The notes under the pieces: model-generated
The model's input: the letters and a program-made list of their open reading frames with translations, nothing else
Databases searched by the model: none
Told to the model about the DNA's origin: nothing
Assembly: GCA_037951105.1 (NCBI GenBank)
Contig: JBAMJV010000904.1
Span: 62,001 to 126,000 of the forward strand
DNA length: 64,000 nt
Direction: 5' to 3'
DNA from: Echinarachnius parma
Taxonomy: Eukaryota; Echinodermata; Echinoidea; Clypeasteroida; Echinarachniidae
Position numbers and translations under genes: made by a program
In this document: positions 22,779-36,400 of the stretch, piece after piece
Position numbering within the stretch: position 1 is the first letter of the stretch
Layout of the letters: every line of letters begins with the position of its first letter

Positions 22779-25700
22779 ATAATAATAATAGATAATATTT
22801 AAATATATAGCCCTTCATACTGATGTTTTCTAAGCGCATAATTGATGTTTCTACTCTTTATAACTGTTGAAAATAATTATGTATCTATTATTTTGTTGTA
22901 CCTTAATCATTAATTTGAATGCTTTACATGATTGTGTTTAGTATTTTGATTTTGTTATGAAGCAAAGTAATACTAAACATTACAAAAAACAAGTGTAGAA
23001 AATTCCTGCATACAAAATGCAAATTTTCACTCCCTAGGGAGTATTCCAGCCAGTCGTTTAATAGGCACACACAGTGCCATGGAACCACGTTCCCATCCTT
23101 CCGGGTCCCCATTTATACACCTGGGAAGAGAACAGAAATAGTGGATTAATTGTCTTGCTGTGTATTGTTCGTTGCTCCAACAATCCCGTTGCACCCACAA
23201 TCCTGTTGCACCACATCCCGTTCAGGAGAATGTACAGTGAATGGACAGTCTCGGTTGAGAGAACACCCAGTCGCGTTTCATACCGTTGTGAACTGAAAGC
23301 TCCCTATTTGATATTATTGCAGGTTACACCAAGACGTTGATGTTCTTTGATGGGTGTCCAGGTCATCTTGGCTGCTCCGTGGTCTTGAGAGGAGGATCCC
23401 TGGGAGAGCTGTCAAAGGTTTGTAACACTTTGAAAAAAAAAAATATAGGGAAACTGACCAGAAAATGCGATACCTCCGGGATGCGAACCCGAGACCTCCG
23501 TATTGGCAGACCGGCGCGCTACCGACTGAGCTATAGAAAACCCTAGTGTGATATTCATCCCTGAAACCCCTTAGTTTTCAATGCTCGTGTGGTCAGAAGC
23601 TATTATAAACCTGACATAAACCCGAAGGATATTGGGGATATATGCGAGGGATCACCAAAACATCCCAGAGGAATCCCATTTTCTTTGCTCTTTTTCACTT
23701 TTTGGTGTTGTCGAAATATCATTATGTGAGCGCTGATAATATGAAGCCTGGCTAGAATATATTCAACAGGGAGTTGAGAAGGTGCATTTCTAGTGCAGGT
23801 TGACACCCTCTGGGCCTAATTCTAATGAATATGGTCATGTAACAGGACACGTGGGTATCTGGTTGAATATTGAAAGGTAGAGTGGGTTATAAACCTGATG
23901 GTCCTTTTAATGTTAGTCCTATCAATAAATCCCCTGCCAGAAAAGATTCAAAATATTTTTCATTTTTTTTAATGGAGGTAAAGAAAATTCTGAACCTAAT
24001 GGTTTTTGCTGTGTATTATTGCTTTAGCATTATATTTCAAGAAGGTTGAATAGAGGTAGAATCAGTTTTGAACTTTATTGTTCCCTCAATGATAGCCCTC
24101 GTTAATCCCCTTCAATGCCAGATGCAAAACATTTCCATCTGTTTAAATCAGTATTTTTCCTCAATTTGGTTCATATACAGGTGAAGAGAATTCTGAACCT
24201 GATGGTGTACATTGTGTACCACTCTCGCCTCGAGACATCTTTCCTGAAGGACGAATTCGCCCTTCCCCCTATCACCTCGCCCCTCGATGTCAGCCCCCCT
24301 TACTCCCCTGCCACGCCCATGAGCCAGACACCTTCCAGACAGGCCTACCAAGACACAGGGACCATCCAGGAGGTCCTCAAGGCAGTTCGCATAGAGCAGG
24401 CACTAAAGAGGAGGTCCGATGATTCGTCCACTGAGAGCAGCGGTCCAGTTGCCGTGGCAGCCCCTCGACAGAGCAGGAGCAGCAAAGATGGAGGGGACGT
24501 TATTGGGGCGACCCCTCCTCTTCAAATCAAGAGCGGTTTCAAGGCGACGATGCAGAAGATTCTGATGGGGAAAGCAAAGGATGGAAGCGATCGAAGCGGC
24601 AACAGCAGTGCTGCGGGGAGCAGGAGAAGTAGTGATGTTGACATCAGCAGTCAACATTCAGGTGATGTTACCAATGCACCAGGTCTGATGGATAATAGAA
24701 GTCAAGATTCTGGAGCAGAGCAACCAAAGAAAGAAGGCAATGATGGTGATGTGCAAGCAGGCTCGGCAAGCAAACCACCAGGGAGCCTCGGCGAAAAATC
24801 TCAGAGGTTTTCCAGAGCTGAGCTTGATGGGAATAATCCAGGATCTGGCCTTGTATGGAATGATCGGGGATATTCAAAAGCAAGAACAAGTAGTCCTCAT
24901 GGAAACAGAATCAGGGAAGCATCTGAACATGTTGACTCACAGATAGGAGGAACAAGAAGTGAGGCTTTTGCTGATGAAATTGCAAATGAAATGAGCAGGG
25001 AAAGTGGAAGCTCTGACTCTTCAAACGGCCAACTGCTGAAAGATTTTGTGGTACTTGAGGATAGTAACAGCAATTTGTCTTCTTCTTTGGACCCCCTGAA
25101 CGGGCACTCCTGCATCGAAATCTCCGTCAAAGATGGCATGGTGGAAAAGCTCACTGACTTGGAGGAAGAAGACCAAGTCTTCAGCTTCGATGTGACAGAC
25201 ACTGACAGTCAAGCAGATGAAGCGGCAGAGACATCTGAAGATGATGAAATTGACAACAGTAGCAAAACCAAGGACAGATTCAGCACGGTTTACAGAGACA
25301 CTCTCCTAAATCCCTCTCCTTTCTTGGTGCATCCGCTCCCATACTTGGAGACTGAGGAAGGAAGGCATTCTCCCAACCGTCATTTCTTCACAAGAGACAT
25401 ATACTGGTCTCAGAAACTCTTGGAGGATCCTTCAGACGAAACAAGATCAGATTGGGACAAAATATCAGAATCCGCGGCGGAAAGAGAAGAAGTGGTGTAC
25501 TGGTCGACAGACCGCTGCACGCACAAGATACGATCCATCAAGGTCCTGGATCCCCACCCGTTCACGTTCGTCCAGCTCACCGAAGACTCTCTCTCTGATT
25601 CCGCACGGACCCTCCTTGCGGACTTCCGCGCTCGCGGTGGCCGCTACACACCAAAGGAACGTGCAGACACTTGCATGCCGGCACAGAAGACATCGGTTGA

Positions 25701-28700
25701 GTTTTACCTGGACAAACCCAACAGCGTTCCTAATGTGCCCTCCCAGCAGTACCTTCTTGCGAGGAAAGGTGACGTGGAGGTGACGTCATCGTCCAACGCC
25801 AACCGCCCGATCTATGATTGCTTCGACCCGTACCTCCATCAGAAGATCTTGCTTCAGTTTAGCAGCTACTCACACCACTCGGGCAACATGCCGGGCCACT
25901 GCATCAACCCCTGGATCGTCACCATGGAGTTCTACGGACGCAATGACATCACCCTGGGCATGTTTCTGGAGAAGTACTGCTTCAAGTGAGTACAGACAAA
26001 AAAGAATATTTGTAATAAGCACCTTAGAGAAATATTGTTGAAGCTAATGTGGAAATTTGTTAACATCATCTTAGAGAAATATTGTTTCATGTTAATGTGG
26101 TAATTTATTAGCATCATCATCAATGTGGAATTTTGTAATCATCATGGAAAGTCCTAAACGGAAACTTGTTTTGAATTTATCTAAATTCTCTCAAAATCTT
26201 ATGCATATGTGTCCCGTTGTTATGCGAAAAGGAATAACTAAGATTTGACTTTGATTTGATATAAAACAGTGTCAATCATCATTTTTTTGAGCCTGCCTTC
26301 ACTCTAAAATTTGTTCTGAATTGGACTAAGTGAACTTTTTGCCAAATGTGTAGCAACATTGTCCAAAGCCCTGTCTAACTTTTTTCACTGTAACCTTGTC
26401 TCGGCCAGCTCGAACTACTACTGTCCAAGTGAGAACTGTGACACCCTGATGGCAAACCATGTGCGTCGTTTCGTCCACGGCAACGCCTCGATCCAGGTCC
26501 TTCAGAGGAAACTGGACAGTCCCGTCCCGGGATATAGCAACAAAGTGCTCATGTGGAGTTGGTGTCGCAAATGCAAACAGGTACAGTAGGTCCAACTGGT
26601 CAGAACATGGCCCTGTTGCAAGAAGAGTTGCAATCAATTGTAAAGTTGTAATTGCAAATCAGATCATGTGACTTAATGCACAAATCTGATTGGTTCAAAT
26701 GTGCATATTTATATATATAATTGCAAATCATTCTGCAATGGGGCCTTGGACAGGCAAACTGCTAGTGGTGATGGGGGGGGGGGGGGGGGGGGGGGTGATG
26801 AAAGTGTTTTGCCGATAAAGCAAAAATGACCCTGTCCCGGGATATAGCAACAAAGTGGTCCTGTGGAATTTGTGTCGCAAATGCAAACAAGTAGGTGAAA
26901 CTTTTAACAAATTTATATTGTTATGCAGTTGGGGGGTGGGGGGGGGGGGGTGGGGGGGGGGTGGGGGGGGGGAGGGAGGAAACAAATGAAATATGCTGTG
27001 ATGCAGAGATGTAGAGAGCACTAATCTTGACTCCTTTTGAATGAAGTTTACATACATGTAATGAACCTGTCTATATAGACCACCTGCTGATAAAGACCAC
27101 CTTTTCTGGCTCCCTTGGGTGGTCTTTATAGACAGGTTTGACTGTAGTAGATAGCCCTGCATGTGACTGCGGGAATCCAGACCAGAGAGTGCAGCATGTA
27201 GTTAATGACTGCCCTCTCCAATGTTTCCCCAAAGGTTATAAAGAGGATTCATCATCAGATTCTGCTCTGACCTGGCTAACTAATGTAGACTTGCCGTTAC
27301 GGATTGTGTGTTTACATGTCATATGAAACAACAACTGTAGTATTATTTTATAGGAGGAGAGTTTCTTGTATTTCTACACAGGTGACCCCCGTCCAGCCAA
27401 TGTCCCGAGATACCTGGCACATGTCGTTCGCCAAGTACCTGGACATCCGTTTCCATGGTAAAGACTTTGGTCGCCGTGGCAGCTCATCGCCGTGTACGCA
27501 TTCCCTGCACCACCATCACTACCAGTACTTTGGGCAGCACAATATGGTGGCCTCATTCAAGTAAATTAATTTGTCTTTTCTTATGTTTTCATGGTTCATT
27601 CATTCATTTATTTTTGTGTTTTGTTTATTTTTTTCTTTGTTCTAAACTCCATTTTTTAAAAGTTTTTTTATGCACTTTGAGCACCTTTTAGGTGGATATT
27701 GTGCAATATGAATATTCAATATTATTATGATTATTATTGTAATACATTACTAGTAGTATTATAATACATTACTAGTAGTATTATAATTAAGGCTGAGTCG
27801 GTTCGGTCGATCACACCGGTTACCGACCGTTTCAATCGGGACCCGGTTTCGTTATATCGGAAACAGTGCCCCGAAAAAAAATTAAAATAAATACAATGTT
27901 AAAAAAGAAATTAAGATTATCACAATAATGTAGCGGAATTCAAATAAAAACTGGGCAATTGATATCATTTACTTTAAAGAGTGGTTATTTTCGAGAAATT
28001 CTTGGTTCTTTACTTCGTTTGACAGTCAGAAATTGAACAGGAAGCGCAAAATTGCTAGTCATTTGAACGATATTGTCGGCGGATGTGCACACAATGTTAG
28101 TCCGATACTCCAGGGGAGTTGTCTGATGGATCTTTGTATGATCCAGCTGATAAGCCAGTGCATTCAAAAAGTAGCTCAAAATACGTTTTTTGGTCATTTG
28201 CACCATTTTAAAATGTTTTGATATTCTACTTACATGATTTCATGGCGTTTGATAGCTGAACAGAAACAAAAATGAGCCCCAAAACAATGAAAACAATTAC
28301 GCAAAATATCGATAAAAAACGACTACATCGCTCCTATTCGCTCGTATACTTTGTGTGCAAACGTATGGCCTGCATGGGATGAATTAACATAGTTCCACCG
28401 GCCGGCGGATGAATCTCGCGTAAGAAAAAAAGACCCGTAACTTGCACAGTGTCTTTGCTTGCACGCAAAGTATACGAGCGATATGCATGAAACAGCGGCC
28501 CGAAAACTTGCTGCATGCATGCATGCTGTAGCTCAATTCATCAACCTTCGATCCTCACGATCACGAATGTTCCTTGGAAATTTATCGATAATTCAGCACA
28601 GTTTTTTCATTGTTTTGGGGGTGATTTTGTATTCTGTTCAGCTTTCAAATGCCATGTTATCATGTAAGTAGACTACCAAAATGGTGTTGATTGCGAAAAG

Positions 28701-31700
28701 GCTAATTTATAGCCACTTTTTGAGGGCAGTGGCTCACAGTCACAAGCGATCGTTTCCCCCCGACTAGCGGGCTAAGTTTCTGTGAACCGCGTTGCGATGG
28801 GCAATGGTGAACAAACGATCGATTTATAGGTCCAATTTACTTCGAAAAAAAATACTTTTCATGCGAAACTGAGTTAACTCTGGATAGTCTGTAACTATTT
28901 TCCCGTAAAGATTGATATGTAAAGCCATAAAAGCCTCAGTATTTATAATGTTATTTGCATATAAAAAGAGCAATATAAGCCCCAAACAGTGCATTTTTGC
29001 CGATGCGTGCACGATTGCGTGATTTTACCGGTCCGAGTTTCGACGGTAAAAATTTATCGGGATACCGGTTCCCGACCGGTAAAAGTTTATCGGGACCCGG
29101 TTCCGAAAATTACCGACGTGACTCAGCCTTAATTATAATTGCAAATCCATTAAATGTTATGACAGAAGAGCATAAAATCATTAGCAGAGATATACAAAGT
29201 CATGTACATCATATACAAACAATAGGTAATTTATGATATGAATAGAACAAATCTCATTGTGAACCAAAAGGCTTTTTAGAAGGCTTTGTGGAAATTAGTA
29301 ATTTATTTTTTTGTTTAAAAAAAATATAATAAGATTTAGGAGGACAGTCTATGCATCACTGATACAAATTTGTTTTCATAGCATAAAAATGTCAAACATA
29401 TACATGATAAAAATGAGAAAGGGAAAAAAAACCCAAAACATTCATGCTGCCATTTGATCACTTCGATATACATGACAAATACTTTCAAATATAATCATAG
29501 CCCATCCCATATTTCCATTAATAAATGAAATAAGTTTTGATGCACTCAAAAATGCTAGTTTCAATTGATTTTGTTCTATTTTGACAAAATTACATGTACT
29601 AAATCCTTTTCATTACTTTTATTCTTGTTGTCTTGTTTTTTCTTTCAGGTACAACCCAATCATCCTCAGAGAGATCGCCTTTCCTCCGATGCCCATTAAA
29701 ATAGACAAACCATACAGGGCGCACGCAAACTACGTAGAGGAGAGCCAGAAAGTAGCTTTAAGGTAAAAACATTAAATTTAACTTTTCGTTTTGTTCATTT
29801 TGTTTTATTGTATATATGTATACAGGGCTCAAAATTAGTACAGGCCCACTGGGCCAGGTTCACAGTCCAAGAATGAGCAAGGTTTGTAATTTCATACATT
29901 AATATAATATATTTTGTTTTTTAGGACCACTTAATTCTGATTTATGGCCAGCAAAATTGTATAAATCTGTATTCTATTTGCCCGACTGGGCTACTATAAC
30001 AAAAAAAAAGTTAATTTCTAGCATCACATTAATACACAAATTATAATGGAGCTTTTCTTATTTTCTTGCTATATCCAGAGCTTCGCAAGTGTTGCACGGT
30101 ATCCATGGCAACATCTCCAGTCTGACGGCCCCCAAACCCAACCAGCAGATGGAACAAAAACAGCATGAGTTCCTTGTGCAGTATGAGGTACAGATTATAT
30201 TCTCATGTTTGCCCTGAGGAGTAATACTATGATAACATTTGTGTTCATTAGCTTAAAAGGTCACAGGGCTTACTGCAACTACTTATGCAACAAGTTGCTG
30301 TTGACTTAATATTTCAATATTTTCCCCTATATTTGCATAATTATTCAATAATTGGATTAGGTTCTGGGATCATGTGGTCATACATGTAGGTCATAGGGAC
30401 CTTGAGGTTAAAGTTCACAATGATAATTAAATTAAGTAGACATTTGTGCTTTCAGAGGAGAAGATTATGTTATCTTTTTCGTTTTTTTAGGCATGAAATA
30501 TTGTAATGATTTTGAAATATATTTTTGTCACGTTTCATTATTTTTTAGGCCGACGTGGCTCGGTTCAAGCAGTGCATGGACGATCTGGAAACCAAGATCT
30601 CTCAAGCCCAGTCTCTACTGAATCAAGGGGAAAGTAAGTTTGTTAACCCACTAAAGATTTTATTTTAGCACTAGACACATCTTAATAGACCAATGCTATA
30701 GTATTTTCAGTAGAAGTCTTGAATGGGTGAACCCAAGACTTAATCAAAGGTTGGAAGATTTAAAACACACAAATTGTGGCCCGTTTTCATGAAAAAAAAT
30801 ACAAATGAAATACCATAATTGTGCATGAATACACAATTGCAGGGATCTAGCAACATTGTCCAAATCCACAAAACTTAATTAGAAATCTAGAGGTTCTCTC
30901 ATACTGTGTGGTATCTGTATTACCAATAGAAGCATGGAACATATTAACGATTGAAGTGCTTGGATTTTAACTATCCACTGGATAGTCATAACTGTGTATA
31001 AAGTCAGTGCAATGAGTTAGGGAATATCACTTTTCATTTTTGCTCACACAATACTCAGTGGACATATCATATCACAAAACTGCACATTTTGACCAAGCAT
31101 TCATCACTTTTTGTACATGCCATCAAAGTTACTAGATCCCTTTAAGGACAGGTAGATAAAAGCAATTTGAAAGATGACTGGAATCTCCCATGATGAAGAT
31201 TCCTGTGTCTGGTTGGTCAGTCGGGATAAAAAAAGATACCTTCTGCCTTCTTGCCAGCGGCTCGGCATTTATGGAATGGAGAAGGGAAGCTAAACACACG
31301 GAGTCACCAGAGGACTAGCCCCCTTTTTTAGCTTTCGCAACATATAGCAAACGTGTGGCATGGGGCTAATGAATCAGAGATAGGTGCCGCCTTATGTGCC
31401 AAATTAGCATGTAACTAAATAACTAAAAAATTTATCAATGAATGATTCTTAGGTTGGGTAATTTATGTCATAGTGGTCATAGTGGTCATAGTGGTATGAC
31501 GCCTGTTTAGTAATCAGGAGGTTGTGGGTTTGATTCCTACCCGAGTCCGCCTGTGATATTTTTTCACAGCGGCTCAAACACGCACTGAACATTCGGTGTT
31601 TATTTATGTTGGGATAAGGCTAACTAAAAGATTGTTGTGTCAAGAATGCAGGGTATCAATCACAGGTTTTGATGTGGTCTTAGTATAATCCAAAGAATAT

Positions 31701-33425
31701 CCAATTTCTCTAAGATCAGGATATCTAGACCTGAGGCAGTAAACCTGGATTGGATTCTCCCATGATGATGATTCCTGTGTCTTGTTGGTCAGTCGGGATA
31801 TCGTCCATCGTAGATGTGATGTGGGCACGGAGATCATCTGCAACTGGGTTTCTTGGAGGGAGGTGGCTTACCAGTTATAGTGTCCCCCTCATGCTCGGGA
31901 GGTCACGGGTTAAAAAAAGATACCTTCTGCCTTCTTGCCAGCGGCTCGGCATTTATGGAATGGAGAAGGGAAGCTAAACACACGGAGTCACCAGAGGACT
32001 AGCCCCCTTTTTTAGCTTTCGCAACATATAGCAAACGTGTGGCATGGGGCTAATGAATCAGAGATAGGTGCCGCCTTATGTGCCAAATTAGCATGTAACT
32101 AAATAACTAAAAAATTGTTGTGTCAAGAATGCAGGGTATCAATCACAGGTTTTGATGTGGTCTTAGTATAACCCAAAGAATTTCCAAGTTCTCTAAGATC
32201 AGGATATCTAGACCTGAGGCAGTAAAACTGGATTGGATTCTCCCATGATGATGATCCCTGTGTCAGGTTGGTCAGTTAGAAGATCGTCAGCGACAGGACT
32301 TCTTGGAGGGTAGTAACCATGGTGACTATGATGCTGGGTATGAATCTCAGGGTTTTGATGTGGTCGTAGTATAACCCAAAGAATTTCTATGGGTCAGGAT
32401 ATCTAGACCTGTGGCAGTAAGACGTTCGCGTATGCTGCAACTCTTCCGCCCCTCTTGTCTGTTTGTCAGCAAGAGAAAAGATCATAACAAAGCAGAGACA
32501 TTGAGCATTTCTTCTCGTTGGTCGGGTGAGAACCATGTTTCTGAAAAAGGATGTTAATTAAGTTTATGTTGTTTTGGTTCATAATCACGTGAAGTTTGTT
32601 GACCCTGTTTTCCAGAGAGCGAGGGTTGCATAACAATATTGAAGGAGGTTGGCAGTTACGGGATATTATGTGTGTTCACTGTGTTGTGATGCGAACAAGG
32701 TTTGCCTGGTTGCGTTAGGTAGAGCGTTAAAAACAGCGGCGTGGGCGAGATTACCCATGTTCGCTGTAAGAGGGCGTCTGACATGGCTGCCACCTCGATG
32801 TCCATGTGTGTGTTTCTTAAGTTTAAGAGATATTGAGCATTTCTTCTGGTTGGTCGGGTGAGAACCATGTTTTTAGCTCATCCGGCCCGAAGGGCCCGAT
32901 GAGCTTATGCCATGGCGTGGCGTCCGTCGTCCGTCCGTCCGTCCGTCCTTCCGTCCGTCCTTCCGTCCGTCCGTCCGCCCGTCCGTCCGTCCGTCCACAG
33001 TTTTCAAAATGCTTCTTCTTCGTTATTTTTCAACCGATTTTGATTCTGATTGTTTCATAAGATAGGGCTAGGAGAATCGTGAAATTCATTATATATGCTA
33101 ATTTATGCAAATTTATTCGAAATCACAAAAAATGCTTCTTCTCCTTCATTTCTTGACCGATTTTGATTTGGTTTGCTTTATCTGGTAGAGCTACATGTAA
33201 CTTTGGTACACTAAACTTCTACACAGAATTTTAAAATTTTTCTCCATTAATTAATTATGGTAATTTATGCAAATTTATTCCAAAAATCACAAAAAATGCT
33301 TCTTCTCCTTCATTTCTCGACCGATTTTGATTTGGTTTGCTTTATCTGGTAGAGCTAACTTTGGTACACTAAACTTCTACACAGAATTTTGAAATTTTTC
33401 TCCATTAATTAATTATGGTTATTTT

Positions 33426-33466
<41 letters not shown>

Positions 33467-36400
33467 TTATTTTTTTTTTTTTTTTAAATTTATTTTTTTA
33501 AAATTTATTTATTTATTTTTTAAATTTTTTTTAATTTTTACATTTTTAAAATTTATTTATTTATTAATTTTTTTTTCTTCCCATGTCCCTTCTGGGGCGT
33601 CAAATTTATATTTTGTTCACTCTATTTTTTTAAAAATTAATTTTTATGTCCCTTCCAGGGCATCACATTTTTATTTTTTGACCAGTTGAAAAGTGTACCA
33701 CATGAAATTTGCGATATTTGATGTTGCGAGATGCCGGATGAGCGCTACGTCATTGACGTTCTGGTTTAAAACATTGTAGGCGTTGTAGGTTGATCGGGGG
33801 GTGCTTGTCTTGACTTCCACGTTGGCAGGGATAGCACCTCTGATGCGTAACATTACTGAATCTTGTAATAGATACACAATCAGTAATATAAACCAGGCTC
33901 GCATATATGATGATAATGTCAGATAGTTCACTCATCCAAATATAAACAAGGTCATTAGCTTACTGCTTTTCCAAGGAGAATATACACATGTTTGTCCAAA
34001 AGGCAAGAAAAAGGAAAAAATGGCATTAAAAATATTGGTACAAAATGGAAGTGATGTCGCATGTATGCAGCGCCCTCTCAAAAACGTAGGTGTTGCAGCT
34101 TATCCGGGGTGCTCATCTTGCCTGTCACATTTCCAGGGCCAGCAGCTCTGATGTCTTGTCTTATCTGTTCGTGGGTGAGAGAAAGGTTATAACCAGAGAT
34201 ATTGAGCATTTCTTCTGGTTGTTTGGGTGAGAACCATGTAGTACACATGAGTTTTTAAAATGTAGGCGTTGTAGACTGATCGGGGGTGCCTGTCATGTTT
34301 GCAAGGGTAGCCTCGCTGATGCGTTACATTACTGAAGCTTTAAATAGACATACAAGCAGTTATAAAATCCAGGCTTGCATATTGAAATATGGTGATAATG
34401 TCAAATAATTCACTCATCCAAATATAAACAAGTTCATTAGCTTACTGCCTATCCAATGAAAACATTACAAAACAATGTCCAAAATGCAAGAAAAAGGCAA
34501 AAACGGCATACAAAATATTGGAGCACAATGGAAGTGATGTCGTAGATAGCAGCATCTTCTCAAAGAATGTGATTAAATAACAGAGGCTATCATGTTGATT
34601 TAACGCTTTATGCCTTTTAGATTAATATTTCACTAACAGTTTGAAATGATTTGCATCACCACTATTCTAACTTTCTTTGAGAATTGTTATTATTATCAGT
34701 GGAATGTTATGATCAAATTTAAGTATTTTCTTCCTACAATAAGATGGTCAAGACTGTTACATACCAATGAAAAATTGAGTTGCCTGACATAGAGGACTAA
34801 ATAATCATAACCAAACATATCATCTGTGCATCACCACCATACATGTTTTCATTTTAGTCCTTTCTGACATCGCCAAACATCTCTGCAAATAGATAATTAT
34901 TATTATTATTTGATTATACATTAAACTGCACTCATCAAATATCTATCTTTTCTTACCTCGATAAGATGGTCCTGATTGTGATATTCCAGTGGAGGACCAA
35001 CTGCTTGACATTGAAGACTCGATTGTCATCACCAAGCGTGTCATCTGTGAGACCATATTTGCTTGGAATGAAAGGTTAGTGCTTTGCTCTCTCATGTTAA
35101 TTTTCTATTCAATTCAGTTTATTCATTTTATATTAAATGAACATACAAATAATTATGAATCATAGATAAATCATAATATGGTACGGCAACCTCTCGAAAA
35201 CTCCAAATCATTGGAATTACTGATACAAACACACATATGCACTTGCTTTCTTTCCCATAATTATGAGAATGTTGATGTTTCTGGTAACCGTTAAAGAGTA
35301 AGCACTCTTAGCACTGCATATTAATTTGGTTTAGATTTGTAAAACAGATGCACGGTGCCATCTTGCAAACACTGTACAAACAGTCCGTGCAGAATGTCAC
35401 TGGCTTGGTGTTTAAATACTGCAGTGCACACAAACTAGCATAATTTAAAGGTGCACCTGTAAAGTGTCAGATATTGCCCAAAATTACATTTGAGACTTCA
35501 ATCCTATACCAACATTATGGTAAGATATGTCCGAATGATGTGTGAACGTTTCATTAAAAAAGAACACTGCTTTCCTGGTTAAAAAAGCGAAAATTTGCGT
35601 CAGCTTTTACAACGAATTACTGTATAACGTGTATGAGGTTTATGACTGTTCATTAACGCTCTTGAGCTGAATGATTATCAATGATAGATATCGTCATACT
35701 AAAGGGGCATTACAAAAAATCAAACCCTATTTTATTCTTCTCTTACCATAAGCCAAACAACACGGTATAGAGGAGAAATGTGGAAGCTCCAAGTAATTTT
35801 CGTGGCGTTAGACACTTTACTGGTTTCACTTTAAGATGGCGAACCGCAATGTAGCATTTCAAACAGTGCTTTCTACATGTACATCCCCAGAGAAGAATCT
35901 CTAAGAGAGTCTATAATTGCACTTTTTGCTTCCTATTTGTATAATTATTTGATTCTTTAATTATGCGGTTCTGCTGTAAATGAATGAATCAAATCAAAAC
36001 CATTGATCATTCTCAAACAGGTTCCACGATTTCCTGCTGCAAAAGGAGAAAGAGAAACAGAGGAAAAAGGACAACTCGGGCTCCAGCAGAAAGACTTCAT
36101 CCGACACTGACGGTGGTACCCCTACGTTACCGAGGAGATCGGAGGTATGGATGTGCGAAAACCAAGACATACAGCAATGCTAGAAATTAACCTTTTCACT
36201 TAATGGCCCTGTTGAGCAAGTTAAAACAAGATTTTCTTCTTCAAATTCTAGTGGCCCTTAGCCTAAATCTGTTGGCCCTAAATAAAACAAAACGTAAAGG
36301 CCAGTAAAATTTATGATCAATGAAATTTGATGTGTGAAAACCAAGACATACATTAATGCTAGAAATTAACTTTTTTGCCTAGTCGCCCAGTTGAGCAAGT

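Noticed and set aside
23450-23545. Functional tRNA-Gly
   Set aside because: The A and B boxes are good but the acceptor and anticodon stems do not pair, so it is listed as tRNA-derived repeat.
24115-24180. ATG upstream of PIKFYVE exon 7 as a gene start
   Set aside because: The sequence before 24181 is intronic, with an AG acceptor. The exon continues the phase of exon 6 and lies in the middle of the CCT domain.
32833-33060. Arg/Pro/Ser/Val repeat ORF
   Set aside because: Produced by the (GTCC)n tract inside a dispersed element.
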